Below are positions 18,706 through 26,627 of a DNA stretch of 64,000 nucleotides, piece after piece (within the stretch, counting starts at the first letter, position 1; each line of letters opens with the position of its first letter). The stretch lies in the NCBI RefSeq assembly GCF_017876775.1, contig NZ_JAGIOP010000002.1:3472001-3536000 (forward strand). Direction: 5' to 3'. Under the pieces are notes generated by a model. It ran no database searches. It was not told the origin of the DNA and saw only the letters and a list, made by a program, of their open reading frames with translations. The stretch comes from Mycolicibacterium lutetiense (lineage in GTDB: Bacteria > Actinomycetota > Actinomycetes > Mycobacteriales > Mycobacteriaceae). A program made the position numbers and the translations under genes.

Positions 18706-20945
18706 CCCATGTGTCCATAGCTCTGACTCCGGAGCAGCAGCAGCTCAGTGCGGCCGTTGAGCAGTTCGCGGCCCGGCACGCACCGATCGATGCGACCCGG
18801 GCCGGATCGGACGATCTGGCCGACGGGCACCTGCCGTCCTGGTGGGACACATTGACAGACAACGGCTTCCACGCTGTGCACCTGCCCGAATCCGTCGGAG
18901 GACAGGGCGGCAGGCTGGAGGATATGGCCTGTGTGCTGGAGGCCGCGGGATCGGCACTGTTGCCGGGGCCGCTGCTCACCACGGCGATAGCCGGGGCCTC
19001 AGTAATGGCCTCAGCGGGCGCTTCAGACGAAGGCGCGGCCGCCGCGACGCTGCTCAAAGAGATCGCGGCCGGTGCCCCCGCGGCCAAACTGTCCGGTGAC
19101 CAGGCCGCGTTCACAGCCCGGCGTGACGGGGACGGTTGGCGCCTCACCGGTTCGTCGGGCCTGACCCTGGGAATGTGCTCGGCGCAGCGCGCCGTGGTGC
19201 CGTTCACCGAAGAGACGGGCGCCCTGCTCTGGGCGGTGTTGAATCCGGCTGAGGGGCAGGTCGAATCGCGTCGCGGCACGGACCTGACCACCGATCTGGG
19301 CATCCTGCACCTGCGTGATCATGCAGTGCCGGCGAGCGCGATCCTGACCGGGTTGGACGCCGACCGGGTCAGTGATCTGACCGTCGCGCTCACCGCAGCT
19401 GCGGCCGCCGGGATCACCCAATGGTGCGTCGACACTGTCACCGAACACCTGCGTACCCGCGAACAGTTCGGCAAGCCGATCGGGACATTCCAGGCGTTGC
19501 AGCACAAGGCGGCCATGCTGCTGGTGAACAGTGCGCTGGCGACGGCAGCGGCCTGGGATGCGGTGCGGGCACTGAGCGGATCCGCCGATACCGACCAGCG
19601 CCGGCTGACCGCCTGCTCGGCCGCGGTGATGGCGGTCATGCCGGTTCCCGGCCTGGTACTCGAGGCGCTCACCATGCTCGGTGCGATCGGCTTCACCTGG
19701 GAACACGACCTGCACCTGTACTGGCGACGGGCCACCAGCCTGGCCGCCTCGATCGGCCCGGTGTCGCGGTGGACCCGCACCCTCGGCACGTTGTCGGGAA
19801 CCGCCACCCGCGACCTGACCGTGAACCTCGGTGAGGTCGACGCCGACTTCCGGGCTCGGGTCGTCGCGATCCTCGACCGCGCACTCGGCCTGTCCGACAA
19901 CGGTTTCAGTCGTCAAGGTGACTACCCGGAGTTCGCGGTAGGACCGCGACGTGAGCTGCTTGCCGACTCCGGCCTGATCGCCCCGCACTGGCCCGCACCG
20001 TGGGGGTGTGACGCGAGCGTGCGTCAACAGCTCATCGTGGAAGAGGAGTTCGGCAAGCGGGCCGGCCTGGTGCGCCCGTCGGTCGGTATCGCCGAATGGA
20101 TTCTGCCGAGCGTGATGGCGGCCGGAACCCCGCAACTACAGGAACGTTTCGTACCCGCGACCCTGCGCGGGGATCTGTCCTGGTGTCAGCTGTTCAGTGA
20201 GCCGGGCGCGGGCTCCGACCTCGCCGCGCTGAGTACCAGGGCCATGCGGGTCGAGGGTGGCTGGCGCATCAACGGGCACAAGATCTGGACCTCGCTGGCG
20301 CACCGGGCCGATTACGGTGCGCTGCTGGCCCGGACCGATCCCGACGCTCCCAAGCATCGTGGCATCGGCTATTTCATCCTCGACATGCGTTCGCCCGGAG
20401 TGGAAGTCCGCCAGATTACTCAGTCCAGCGGGCGAGCCGAGTTCAACGAGGTGTTCCTGACCGATGTCTTCGTGCCCGACGGGATGCTGCTCGGCGACCC
20501 GGCATCGGGCTGGCAGCTGGCCATCAGCACCATGGCCCACGAGCGGGTGGCGATCAGCGGCTACGTCAACATCGACCGGATGGGCGCTCTGCGCGAACTC
20601 GTCGCGGTCACCCCCGATCCCGATCCGGTGCTGCATGCCATCGGCGAGATCGACGCCTACACCAACGCGCTCAAGGCATTGGGAGTGCGGGAGACGTTGC
20701 GCCTGCTCGACGGGCAGGCCCCCGGTCCGGCGTCGAGCATCGCCAAGGTGGCCACCAACGTGATGCTTCGCCGGGCAGCCGAACTCACCCTCGGCCTCAC
20801 CGGACCGCTTGCGCTGGAACAGGACAGCCAACCGGCCGTGGTGGGGCCCTACCTGGACCTTCCCGCCGAGCTGATCGGCGGCGGAACGACCGAGATCCAG
20901 CTCAACATCATCGCCCAGCTGATTCTGGGACTACCCCGAAAGTGA
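18702..20945 (+). CDS. Double-domain acyl-CoA dehydrogenase (FadE, fused)
   Basis: 747 residues, about twice a normal acyl-CoA dehydrogenase. The first half (about 1-370) includes LPESVGGQGGRLEDMACVLEAAG and the C-terminal helical signature HLRTREQFGKPIGTFQALQHKAAMLLV. The second half (about 375-747) has FSEPGAGSDLAALSTRA, INGHKIWTSLAHRADYG, MAHERVAISGY and ELIGGGTTEIQLNIIAQLILGLP. Fused FadE proteins of this size act on bulky CoA thioesters, such as sterol side-chain intermediates. Which half keeps the flavin and catalytic base needs alignment. The SDR stop overlaps the start by ATGA. Confidence 0.9.
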   Translation: MTHVSIALTPEQQQLSAAVEQFAARHAPIDATRAGSDDLADGHLPSWWDTLTDNGFHAVHLPESVGGQGGRLEDMACVLEAAGSALLPGPLLTTAIAGASVMASAGASDEGAAAATLLKEIAAGAPAAKLSGDQAAFTARRDGDGWRLTGSSGLTLGMCSAQRAVVPFTEETGALLWAVLNPAEGQVESRRGTDLTTDLGILHLRDHAVPASAILTGLDADRVSDLTVALTAAAAAGITQWCVDTVTEHLRTREQFGKPIGTFQALQHKAAMLLVNSALATAAAWDAVRALSGSADTDQRRLTACSAAVMAVMPVPGLVLEALTMLGAIGFTWEHDLHLYWRRATSLAASIGPVSRWTRTLGTLSGTATRDLTVNLGEVDADFRARVVAILDRALGLSDNGFSRQGDYPEFAVGPRRELLADSGLIAPHWPAPWGCDASVRQQLIVEEEFGKRAGLVRPSVGIAEWILPSVMAAGTPQLQERFVPATLRGDLSWCQLFSEPGAGSDLAALSTRAMRVEGGWRINGHKIWTSLAHRADYGALLARTDPDAPKHRGIGYFILDMRSPGVEVRQITQSSGRAEFNEVFLTDVFVPDGMLLGDPASGWQLAISTMAHERVAISGYVNIDRMGALRELVAVTPDPDPVLHAIGEIDAYTNALKALGVRETLRLLDGQAPGPASSIAKVATNVMLRRAAELTLGLTGPLALEQDSQPAVVGPYLDLPAELIGGGTTEIQLNIIAQLILGLPRK

Positions 20946-20954
20946 GGAGCACGT

Positions 20955-22175
20955 ATGAGACCGCGTAGGGGACTACAGGGCGACGCCGCGATCGTCGGGT
21001 ACGTCGAATTGCCGCCGGAAAAGATGAGCAAAGCCTCACCGGCTCCATTCACGTTGGAACAGTGGGCGCTGCTGGCGGCGGCGGCCCTGGACGATGCCGG
21101 CCTGTCGGCCGAGCAGGTCGACGGCATCGTCACCTCACACCTGGGTGAGTCGGAGATCTTCGTACCCTCCACGGTGGCCGAATACCTGGGTGTACGAGCG
21201 AACTTCGCGGAGTTGCTCGACCTCGGCGGAGCAAGTGCCGCGGGCATGGTGTGGCGGGCGGCCGCCGCTATCGAACTCGGGCTGTGCGACGTCGTGCTGT
21301 GCGCCCTTCCGGCGCGCTACATCACCGCCGCCTCCGAACTGAAACCGCCGACGTTGACCGACGCGGTGTTCTTCGGCTCGTCCAGCAACCAATTCGGCTC
21401 GCCGCAGGCCGAATTCGAGATTCCCTACGGCAACCTCGGGCAGAACGGCCCGTACGGGCAGGTGGCGCAGCGCTACGCCTACCAGTACGGCTACGACGAG
21501 CGGGCGATGGCCAAGATCGTGGTGGATCAACGGGTCAACGCCAACCACACCGACGGCGCGATCTGGAAAGACACCCCGCTGAGCATCGAGGACGTGTTGG
21601 CCAGCCCGGTGATCGCCGATCCGTTGCACATGCTGGAGATCGTGATGCCGTGCGTCGGCGGGGCCGCTGTCGTCGTGGCCAGCGCCGAGGTTGCCGCCCG
21701 TGCCCGTAACCGGCCGGTGTGGGTCAAGGGTTTTGGTGAGCACGTGCCGTTCAAGACGCCCACCTACGCCGAGGAGCTGCTCGACACACCGATTCGCAAG
21801 GCGGCCGACACCGCGTTCGGGATGACCGGTCTGACCCGTGACCAGATGGACATGGTGTCGATCTACGACTGCTACACCATCACCGTTCTGCTGAGCCTGG
21901 AAGATGCCGGCTTCTGCGAGAAGGGCAAGGGCATGTCCTTCGTGTCCGATCACGACCTGACCTTCCGCGGTGATTTCCCGCTGAACACCGCCGGCGGCCA
22001 ACTCGGTTTCGGACAAGCAGGATTGGCCGGCGGCATGCATCACGTTTGCGATGCCACCCGCCAGATCATGGGCCGCGGCGGTGCCGCCCAGGTTGCCGAC
22101 TGTCATCGTGCATTCGTCTCCGGTAACGGCGGCATCCTCTCCGAGCAAACCACCCTGATCCTGGAAGGCGACTGA
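20955..22175 (+). CDS. Thiolase-superfamily lipid-transfer (Ltp-type) protein, possible retro-aldolase
   Basis: 406 residues with a GAGGAG ribosome site. It has the non-condensing thiolase-like pattern of the SCP-x/Ltp family: LGGASAAGMVWRAAAAIELGLCDVVLC, YGQVAQRYAYQYGYDERAMAKIVVDQRVNAN, SIYDCYTITVLLSLEDAGFC and GGQLGFGQAGLAGGMHHVCDATRQIMG. Actinobacterial Ltp2 uses such a protein with a DUF35 partner to cleave 17-hydroxy-3-oxo-steroid-CoA side chains by retro-aldol reaction. The DUF35 gene immediately downstream fits that model. Confidence 0.88.
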   Translation: MRPRRGLQGDAAIVGYVELPPEKMSKASPAPFTLEQWALLAAAALDDAGLSAEQVDGIVTSHLGESEIFVPSTVAEYLGVRANFAELLDLGGASAAGMVWRAAAAIELGLCDVVLCALPARYITAASELKPPTLTDAVFFGSSSNQFGSPQAEFEIPYGNLGQNGPYGQVAQRYAYQYGYDERAMAKIVVDQRVNANHTDGAIWKDTPLSIEDVLASPVIADPLHMLEIVMPCVGGAAVVVASAEVAARARNRPVWVKGFGEHVPFKTPTYAEELLDTPIRKAADTAFGMTGLTRDQMDMVSIYDCYTITVLLSLEDAGFCEKGKGMSFVSDHDLTFRGDFPLNTAGGQLGFGQAGLAGGMHHVCDATRQIMGRGGAAQVADCHRAFVSGNGGILSEQTTLILEGD

Positions 22176-22180
22176 TAGCC

Positions 22181-22603
22181 ATGACCGGATTCGCCCGGCC
22201 CATGCCGGTGAAAACCCCTACCAGCGCGCCGTTCTGGGATGCGCTCGCACAGCACCGCATCGTCATCCAGTACTCGCCATCGACGCAGGCCTACGTGTTC
22301 TACCCGAGGGTGCTGGCACCCAGAACCCTCGCCGATGACCTGGAATGGCGGGAGATCTCGGGGATGGGCACGCTGTATTCGTACACGGTGGCCCGCCGCC
22401 CGGTCGGTCCGCACTTCGCCGACGCGGTTCCGCAAATGTTGGCGATAGTAGAATGGGATGAGGGTCCGCGGTTTTCCACCGAAATGGTTGACGTCGCACC
22501 CGAAGTGCTCAGCGTCGGAATGCGGGTCAAACCTGTTTTCTGCGACTACCCGGACGCCTTTGCCGGAGGCGGTGTGACGATGCTGCGTTACACGCGGGCT
22601 TGA
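22181..22603 (+). CDS. DUF35 OB-fold acyl-CoA-associated protein lacking the zinc-ribbon cysteines
   Basis: 140 residues, starting 5 bp after the thiolase-like gene. The OB-fold half is clear: WREISGMGTLYSYTVARRPVGPHF, PQMLAIVEWDEGPRF and GMRVKPVF. The rubredoxin-like ribbon that normally reads CxxC...FxPRxxCPxC is here IQYSPSTQAYVFYPRVLAP, with all four Cys replaced. It is probably the structural and acyl-binding partner of the Ltp-like protein (as ChsH2 DUF35 is for Ltp2). Confidence 0.87.
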   Translation: MTGFARPMPVKTPTSAPFWDALAQHRIVIQYSPSTQAYVFYPRVLAPRTLADDLEWREISGMGTLYSYTVARRPVGPHFADAVPQMLAIVEWDEGPRFSTEMVDVAPEVLSVGMRVKPVFCDYPDAFAGGGVTMLRYTRA

Positions 22604-22647
22604 TCACATCCCTTGGCAGGAGGCTCACAGGAGAGGACTATGGAGTC

Positions 22648-22926
22648 ATGCTAACCATACGAAAACTCATGGGGTCAGTGTTCGTAGCGGGAGCCGCGGT
22701 GGCGATTGCAGCAGGACCGACCGCCGTACTCATGACTGACGCGCCCGCGACGACGATCAGTGCTCAACCCAGCGGTGGCGGTGACGCCGGCGGTGGCGGT
22801 GGCTGCGACAGCGGTCCCGGCTGGAACGGCTGCGGCGGCTGGAACCCGACCCAGGGTGGCTTCGGCCATGGCTGCATCAACGGCATCTGCGGTGGCTGGG
22901 ACGGCCAGCGCGGCTGGGGCAACTGA
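22648..22926 (+). CDS. Small secreted Gly/Trp/Cys-rich protein
   Basis: 92 residues from the ATG at 22648. A signal peptide covers about 1-39 (KLMGSVFVAGAAVAIAAGPTAVL). The mature part is about 50 residues, dominated by Gly with four Cys (53, 62, 76, 81) and five Trp, in units such as GWNGCGGWNPTQGG and GCINGICGGWDG. Two disulfides seem likely. No known family is recognised. It follows the DUF35 gene by 44 bp on the same strand but may have its own promoter. Confidence 0.65.
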   Translation: MLTIRKLMGSVFVAGAAVAIAAGPTAVLMTDAPATTISAQPSGGGDAGGGGGCDSGPGWNGCGGWNPTQGGFGHGCINGICGGWDGQRGWGN

Positions 22927-22957
22927 CCTGTACCGCTGACCCCCGTCACCGACGGGG

Positions 22958-24148
22958 CTAGGCGGCGGTCAGCTTGACCGGCAGCGATGAATGCCGGCGA
23001 ATGATGTTGTTGAGCGCCCAGACTGGTGTCGCCGTCAGCTCGATACGGTCCACCCGCTCGATGAGTGCGCGCAGCATGGCCTGCGTCTCGAGGCGCGCGA
23101 GCCCCTGCCCGGCGCACGCGTGGGCGCCATTGCCGAAGCCGAGCTGACGAGTCGCGTCGTTGCGGATGTCGAACACGTCCGGGTCAGCCCATTCACGTTC
23201 GTCCCGGTTCGCGGACGCGTAGATCACCAGCACCCGCGCACCACCGGGAACGATGGCGCCGCCAATCTCGACGTCGTGCCGAGCCTTGCGGGTGAACGCG
23301 CGGAGCGGCGACGAGTACCGGATGATCTCGTTGACCGCGTTCGGGAGCAGTTCGGGATCACTCTTGAGTAGTTCGAACTGTTCGGGGTGGGTGGCGAGCA
23401 GGTGGACGCCGTTGGCGATGGCGCTGATGGTGGTGTCCAGCGACGGGACGATGTAGTCGATCATCAGCGATGCGCAGTCCGCGTCGGAGAGTTCGCCGTT
23501 GTCGGCAGCGAGCAGGACGTCATGACCCAGGCTGCCGTCGAGCACCGAGCGGTTCTTGACGACCTGGTGAGCGAAGCGCAGCATCCGCGCAGAGTCGGGG
23601 ATGGCCTTCGCGGCACGCCGATTGAAGGGCCCGAGCAGGTCGAAGGTGGCTCCGCCCCAAGCCATCAGGTCCGCTCGCTGGTTCCGCGGCCAGCCCACGA
23701 GGTCGGGGACGACCGCGAGGGGCAATGCCGACGCGATGTCGTCGACGCCGTCCACCGAACCCTTCGCGACGGCCTGGTCGACGATGTCGGCGGCGAACCG
23801 GTCGATGTCGTCGGCCATCGCGCGCAGGGCACGCGGTAGCAGGCGGTGGGCGACGAGCTTGCGGCGTTCGTCGTGGGTCGCCCCATCGCTGGTGAGGGTG
23901 GTGCCCTTCGAGAAGGTGTTCGGGATCGGGTTCAGTGCGACCCCGGCGCCCGAGATGAAGGTCTTGTCGTCGCGCAGGATCGACTTGCACTCGGCGAAGC
24001 GGGGGATTGCGTAGGCCCGGTGCCGGGTGAGTCGCACGACGGGGCCGAGCGCACGCAGCCGTGCGTAGTGCGGATAGGGGTCGACGATCGCCGAAGTCGA
24101 GTAGATGTCGGAACGATAGGTGGGAATTCGGTGGTGCATCCGCATCAT
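22958..24148 (-). CDS. Cytochrome P450 (last gene of ring-cleavage operon)
   Basis: 396 residues from the ATG at 24148 (ATGA overlap with the monooxygenase stop). The heme loop is LGFGNGAHACAGQGLA with the thiolate Cys, the ExxR motif is NEIIRY, and PERF-like residues are in WADPDVFDI. The I-helix reads IDYIVPSLDTTIS, so the usual Ala-Gly before the acid/Thr pair is Pro-Ser. Bacterial class I P450s need ferredoxin and reductase, and neither is encoded nearby. The substrate is probably the aromatic or polycyclic compound degraded by the rest of the operon. Confidence 0.92.
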   Translation of the reverse strand: MMRMHHRIPTYRSDIYSTSAIVDPYPHYARLRALGPVVRLTRHRAYAIPRFAECKSILRDDKTFISGAGVALNPIPNTFSKGTTLTSDGATHDERRKLVAHRLLPRALRAMADDIDRFAADIVDQAVAKGSVDGVDDIASALPLAVVPDLVGWPRNQRADLMAWGGATFDLLGPFNRRAAKAIPDSARMLRFAHQVVKNRSVLDGSLGHDVLLAADNGELSDADCASLMIDYIVPSLDTTISAIANGVHLLATHPEQFELLKSDPELLPNAVNEIIRYSSPLRAFTRKARHDVEIGGAIVPGGARVLVIYASANRDEREWADPDVFDIRNDATRQLGFGNGAHACAGQGLARLETQAMLRALIERVDRIELTATPVWALNNIIRRHSSLPVKLTAA

Positions 24149-25692
24149 TGGGACGGCGTCGCTTTCCAGATGGTCCCGCCGCAAGAGCTGGGCAGGGCGT
24201 CGAACAAGATGGTCAGATCGCGGCCTGCGCGCATGACGGTGCGGTCGGGTCGAACGATGGCTGCATCGGCGCGGCCGCGGCGCAGCCAGTTCGCCAGTGC
24301 GGAACCCGGTGCGGCGAAGTGGACAACGGCACCGCGCTGGTCGGCGAGGGCGCGCTCGGCAGCACTTGGTTCAGTGCGGGTGACGACAGCGAAGCCGTTT
24401 CCTATTTCGGAGTCGAGACGTGTCCCGCTCGCCACCAACGGGTTCGGGCAGAGCGTGCCGGCCAGCTGCCGGGGTGCCCTGGACTTCTGGACGAGCACCG
24501 ATCGATGCAACGCCGGTGTTTCGCTCTCGACGAGATTGGCGCTCAGGCCCGGCAACCGGTGCAGTCGCGGCACGACCATCCGGCGGATCAGGTTCCCGAA
24601 CTCGCCGCCTGCCGTCATGGCCCGACCGACCGCGAGGGCAAGCCGGATCATGTGCCGGGCATGCGGCTTCCGCTCCTGCTCATAGGTTTCCAGGACATCA
24701 CCGGGCAAAGCCTCGGCCAGTACACCGGCGAGTTTCCAGGCGAGGTTCATCGCGTCGCGCAGCCCGGCGCCCATGCCTTGTCCGACGAACGGCGGCGTGA
24801 GGTGGGCTGCGTCGCCGAGCAGGAAGATCGGGCCCCGTCGCCAATGGTCGGCAAGCTGTGCGCGGAAGGTGTACTCGGTGACGCGCAGCAGTTCCAGTTC
24901 GGCGGTCGAAACGTGGTCGACCCAGGGGTGAATCAGCGGGCCGAGTGCGTCGAGAGTGTCGAAGTCATCGGCGGTCTCGCCGTCCAGCAGCTGGAATTCC
25001 CACCGGTAGCGCATCTCGCCGATCCGCATGTACGTGCCGGCCCGGTCCGGGTCGCAGACTTGATCGACGCCCTCCCAGTGAGCCAGATCGGCGGCGGTCG
25101 CGACGTCGACGACGAGCCAGCGTTGCTCGAAGCCGAGATCCTGCATACGGGAGCCGATCCGGGACCGCGTAATGCTGTTGGCGCCATCGCAGCCGAGCAC
25201 GTAGTCCGCCACGACGACGTGCTCGCTGCCGTCGGTACGGTCGGTGTAGGTGACGCGGACCCGCCCGCCCGCCTCGTCGGCGATGTCGGTGACCTCCACG
25301 TCACCTCGTAGCTCCGCGTGCGACCGGCGTGCGAGGTTTGTCCGTAGCACGGCCTCGAATTCGGGCTGGTCGAACATGTTTGCCTGCGGAAAGCCGTTGC
25401 GGCTCAGCGCGGTATCACGCCTGAACTCGGCGAGGGTGTGCATCGATTTGTCGAGTAGCCGAAGACCCAGGGTGGGGCGTGAGATCGCCGCGAACTCATC
25501 GGCGATGCCGAGACGGGCCACGATGCGGAAGATCTCGTCGTCCAGATGCACGGCCCGTGGCTGCGGATAGACCTTCGCCCAACGGTCGAGAACAAGGCAG
25601 TCGACACCGTACTGCGCGAGCAGAGTTGCCGCCGTGACTCCCGTGGGCCCGGCGCCGATGACGACGACGGGGACGTGCGCCGCCGCCGTCAT
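24145..25692 (-). CDS. FAD-dependent aromatic-ring monooxygenase (MhpA-like, class A)
   Basis: 515 residues. The dinucleotide motif is VVVIGAGPTGVTAATLLAQYG (starting about residue 9), the DG motif is YVLGCDGANSITRSRIG, and the second FAD motif is IFLLGDAAHLTPPFVGQGMGAGLRDAMNLAWKL. A thioredoxin-like C-terminal domain follows. This is the layout of 3-(3-hydroxyphenyl)propionate and related phenol hydroxylases, which add the second hydroxyl to make a catechol for the extradiol dioxygenase of the same operon. It overlaps both neighbours by ATGA. Confidence 0.9.
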   Translation of the reverse strand: MTAAAHVPVVVIGAGPTGVTAATLLAQYGVDCLVLDRWAKVYPQPRAVHLDDEIFRIVARLGIADEFAAISRPTLGLRLLDKSMHTLAEFRRDTALSRNGFPQANMFDQPEFEAVLRTNLARRSHAELRGDVEVTDIADEAGGRVRVTYTDRTDGSEHVVVADYVLGCDGANSITRSRIGSRMQDLGFEQRWLVVDVATAADLAHWEGVDQVCDPDRAGTYMRIGEMRYRWEFQLLDGETADDFDTLDALGPLIHPWVDHVSTAELELLRVTEYTFRAQLADHWRRGPIFLLGDAAHLTPPFVGQGMGAGLRDAMNLAWKLAGVLAEALPGDVLETYEQERKPHARHMIRLALAVGRAMTAGGEFGNLIRRMVVPRLHRLPGLSANLVESETPALHRSVLVQKSRAPRQLAGTLCPNPLVASGTRLDSEIGNGFAVVTRTEPSAAERALADQRGAVVHFAAPGSALANWLRRGRADAAIVRPDRTVMRAGRDLTILFDALPSSCGGTIWKATPSQ

Positions 25693-26627
25693 GCGTAGCG
25701 GACCACCGCGCGTTGGGTGCCCAGATCGATTGCCTTGTCATCGGTTGCCACGCTGGTCTCGACGACGTCGCCGTCGCGCAGGTACTTCGTGTTCTTGGCC
25801 TGGGCCTTGAAGAACGCCTTCCACTTCAGAGCGGGCGGTAGCAGCGCGCCGATGATCTCGATCGGCTTGGGGGGTGCGCTCAACGCGGTCCCGACCGGGG
25901 TGCCGGTCAGCAGCAGATCGCCGACGTCCATCCGCTGGAATCGCGTCAGTTCGGTAAGAGCGCGTAGCGGAAGGTAGATCATGTCGCCGGCCACCTTGGC
26001 GTCCTGACGAAGTTCGCCGTTGACCCGCAACTGGAGGCGCAACTCGCCGAAGCGCTTGAGCTCATCGGCGTCGAGCAGCACCAGCGCGGGCCCGACCGGC
26101 GTGAACGTCGGATACGACTTGGCCTCGTAGAACTGGGTTTTCGGTAGCTGGACGTCGCGGGCCGACACGTCATTGGTGACGACCAGCCCGGCGATGTAGG
26201 TGGGCAGGTCCGCCTCGTTTAGGACGGTGCCGACCGGGAGTTCGCGCCCGAAGACCAGGCCGATCTCCACCTCGTAGTCCAAGAGCTTGACGTGTTTGGG
26301 CTTGACGATATCGTCGCTTGGCCCGTTGATCGACCCGGATGCCTTTCGGAAGAACGCCAGTGGGAGCGTCTTGGGATTCAGGCCGGCATCCTTGGCGTGC
26401 GAGGCGAAGTTGGCCATCTGCGCGACGACCCGGCAGGGTGCGGTCACCGGCGAGACAAGGTCGAGGGTGTCGACCGGGACGGGATCGGGGCCCGTCGTGG
26501 CCGCGTCGATGGCGGTCCGGTCGCCGAGCAGTTCGGCGGTGGTCGTTGCCGACGTGTCGATCTTCACTGCGCCACGGTCGGTTTGGACGTACCAGGCGTC
26601 GGCGGTATGGAGAACTGTTGTGGTCAC
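25689..26627 (-). CDS. Fumarylacetoacetate hydrolase-family protein
   Basis: 312 residues from the GTG at 26627 (GTGA overlap with the dioxygenase stop). The FAH domain fills the C-terminal two thirds. Its metal-binding acids appear in DYEVEIGLVFGREL (two Glu) and NDVSARDVQ (Asp). LTRFQRMDVGDLLLTGTPVGT is the conserved active-site end. Enzymes of this fold hydrolyse, hydrate or decarboxylate ring-cleavage products. Here it probably processes the meta-cleavage product, since no alpha/beta hydrolase of the MhpC type is in the operon. Confidence 0.9.
   Translation of the reverse strand: MTTTVLHTADAWYVQTDRGAVKIDTSATTTAELLGDRTAIDAATTGPDPVPVDTLDLVSPVTAPCRVVAQMANFASHAKDAGLNPKTLPLAFFRKASGSINGPSDDIVKPKHVKLLDYEVEIGLVFGRELPVGTVLNEADLPTYIAGLVVTNDVSARDVQLPKTQFYEAKSYPTFTPVGPALVLLDADELKRFGELRLQLRVNGELRQDAKVAGDMIYLPLRALTELTRFQRMDVGDLLLTGTPVGTALSAPPKPIEIIGALLPPALKWKAFFKAQAKNTKYLRDGDVVETSVATDDKAIDLGTQRAVVRYA

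Noticed and set aside
19023-20135. 370-codon minus-strand open frame inside the fused acyl-CoA dehydrogenase gene
   Set aside because: It lies opposite coding sequence with intact family motifs and has no ribosome site or recognisable domain.
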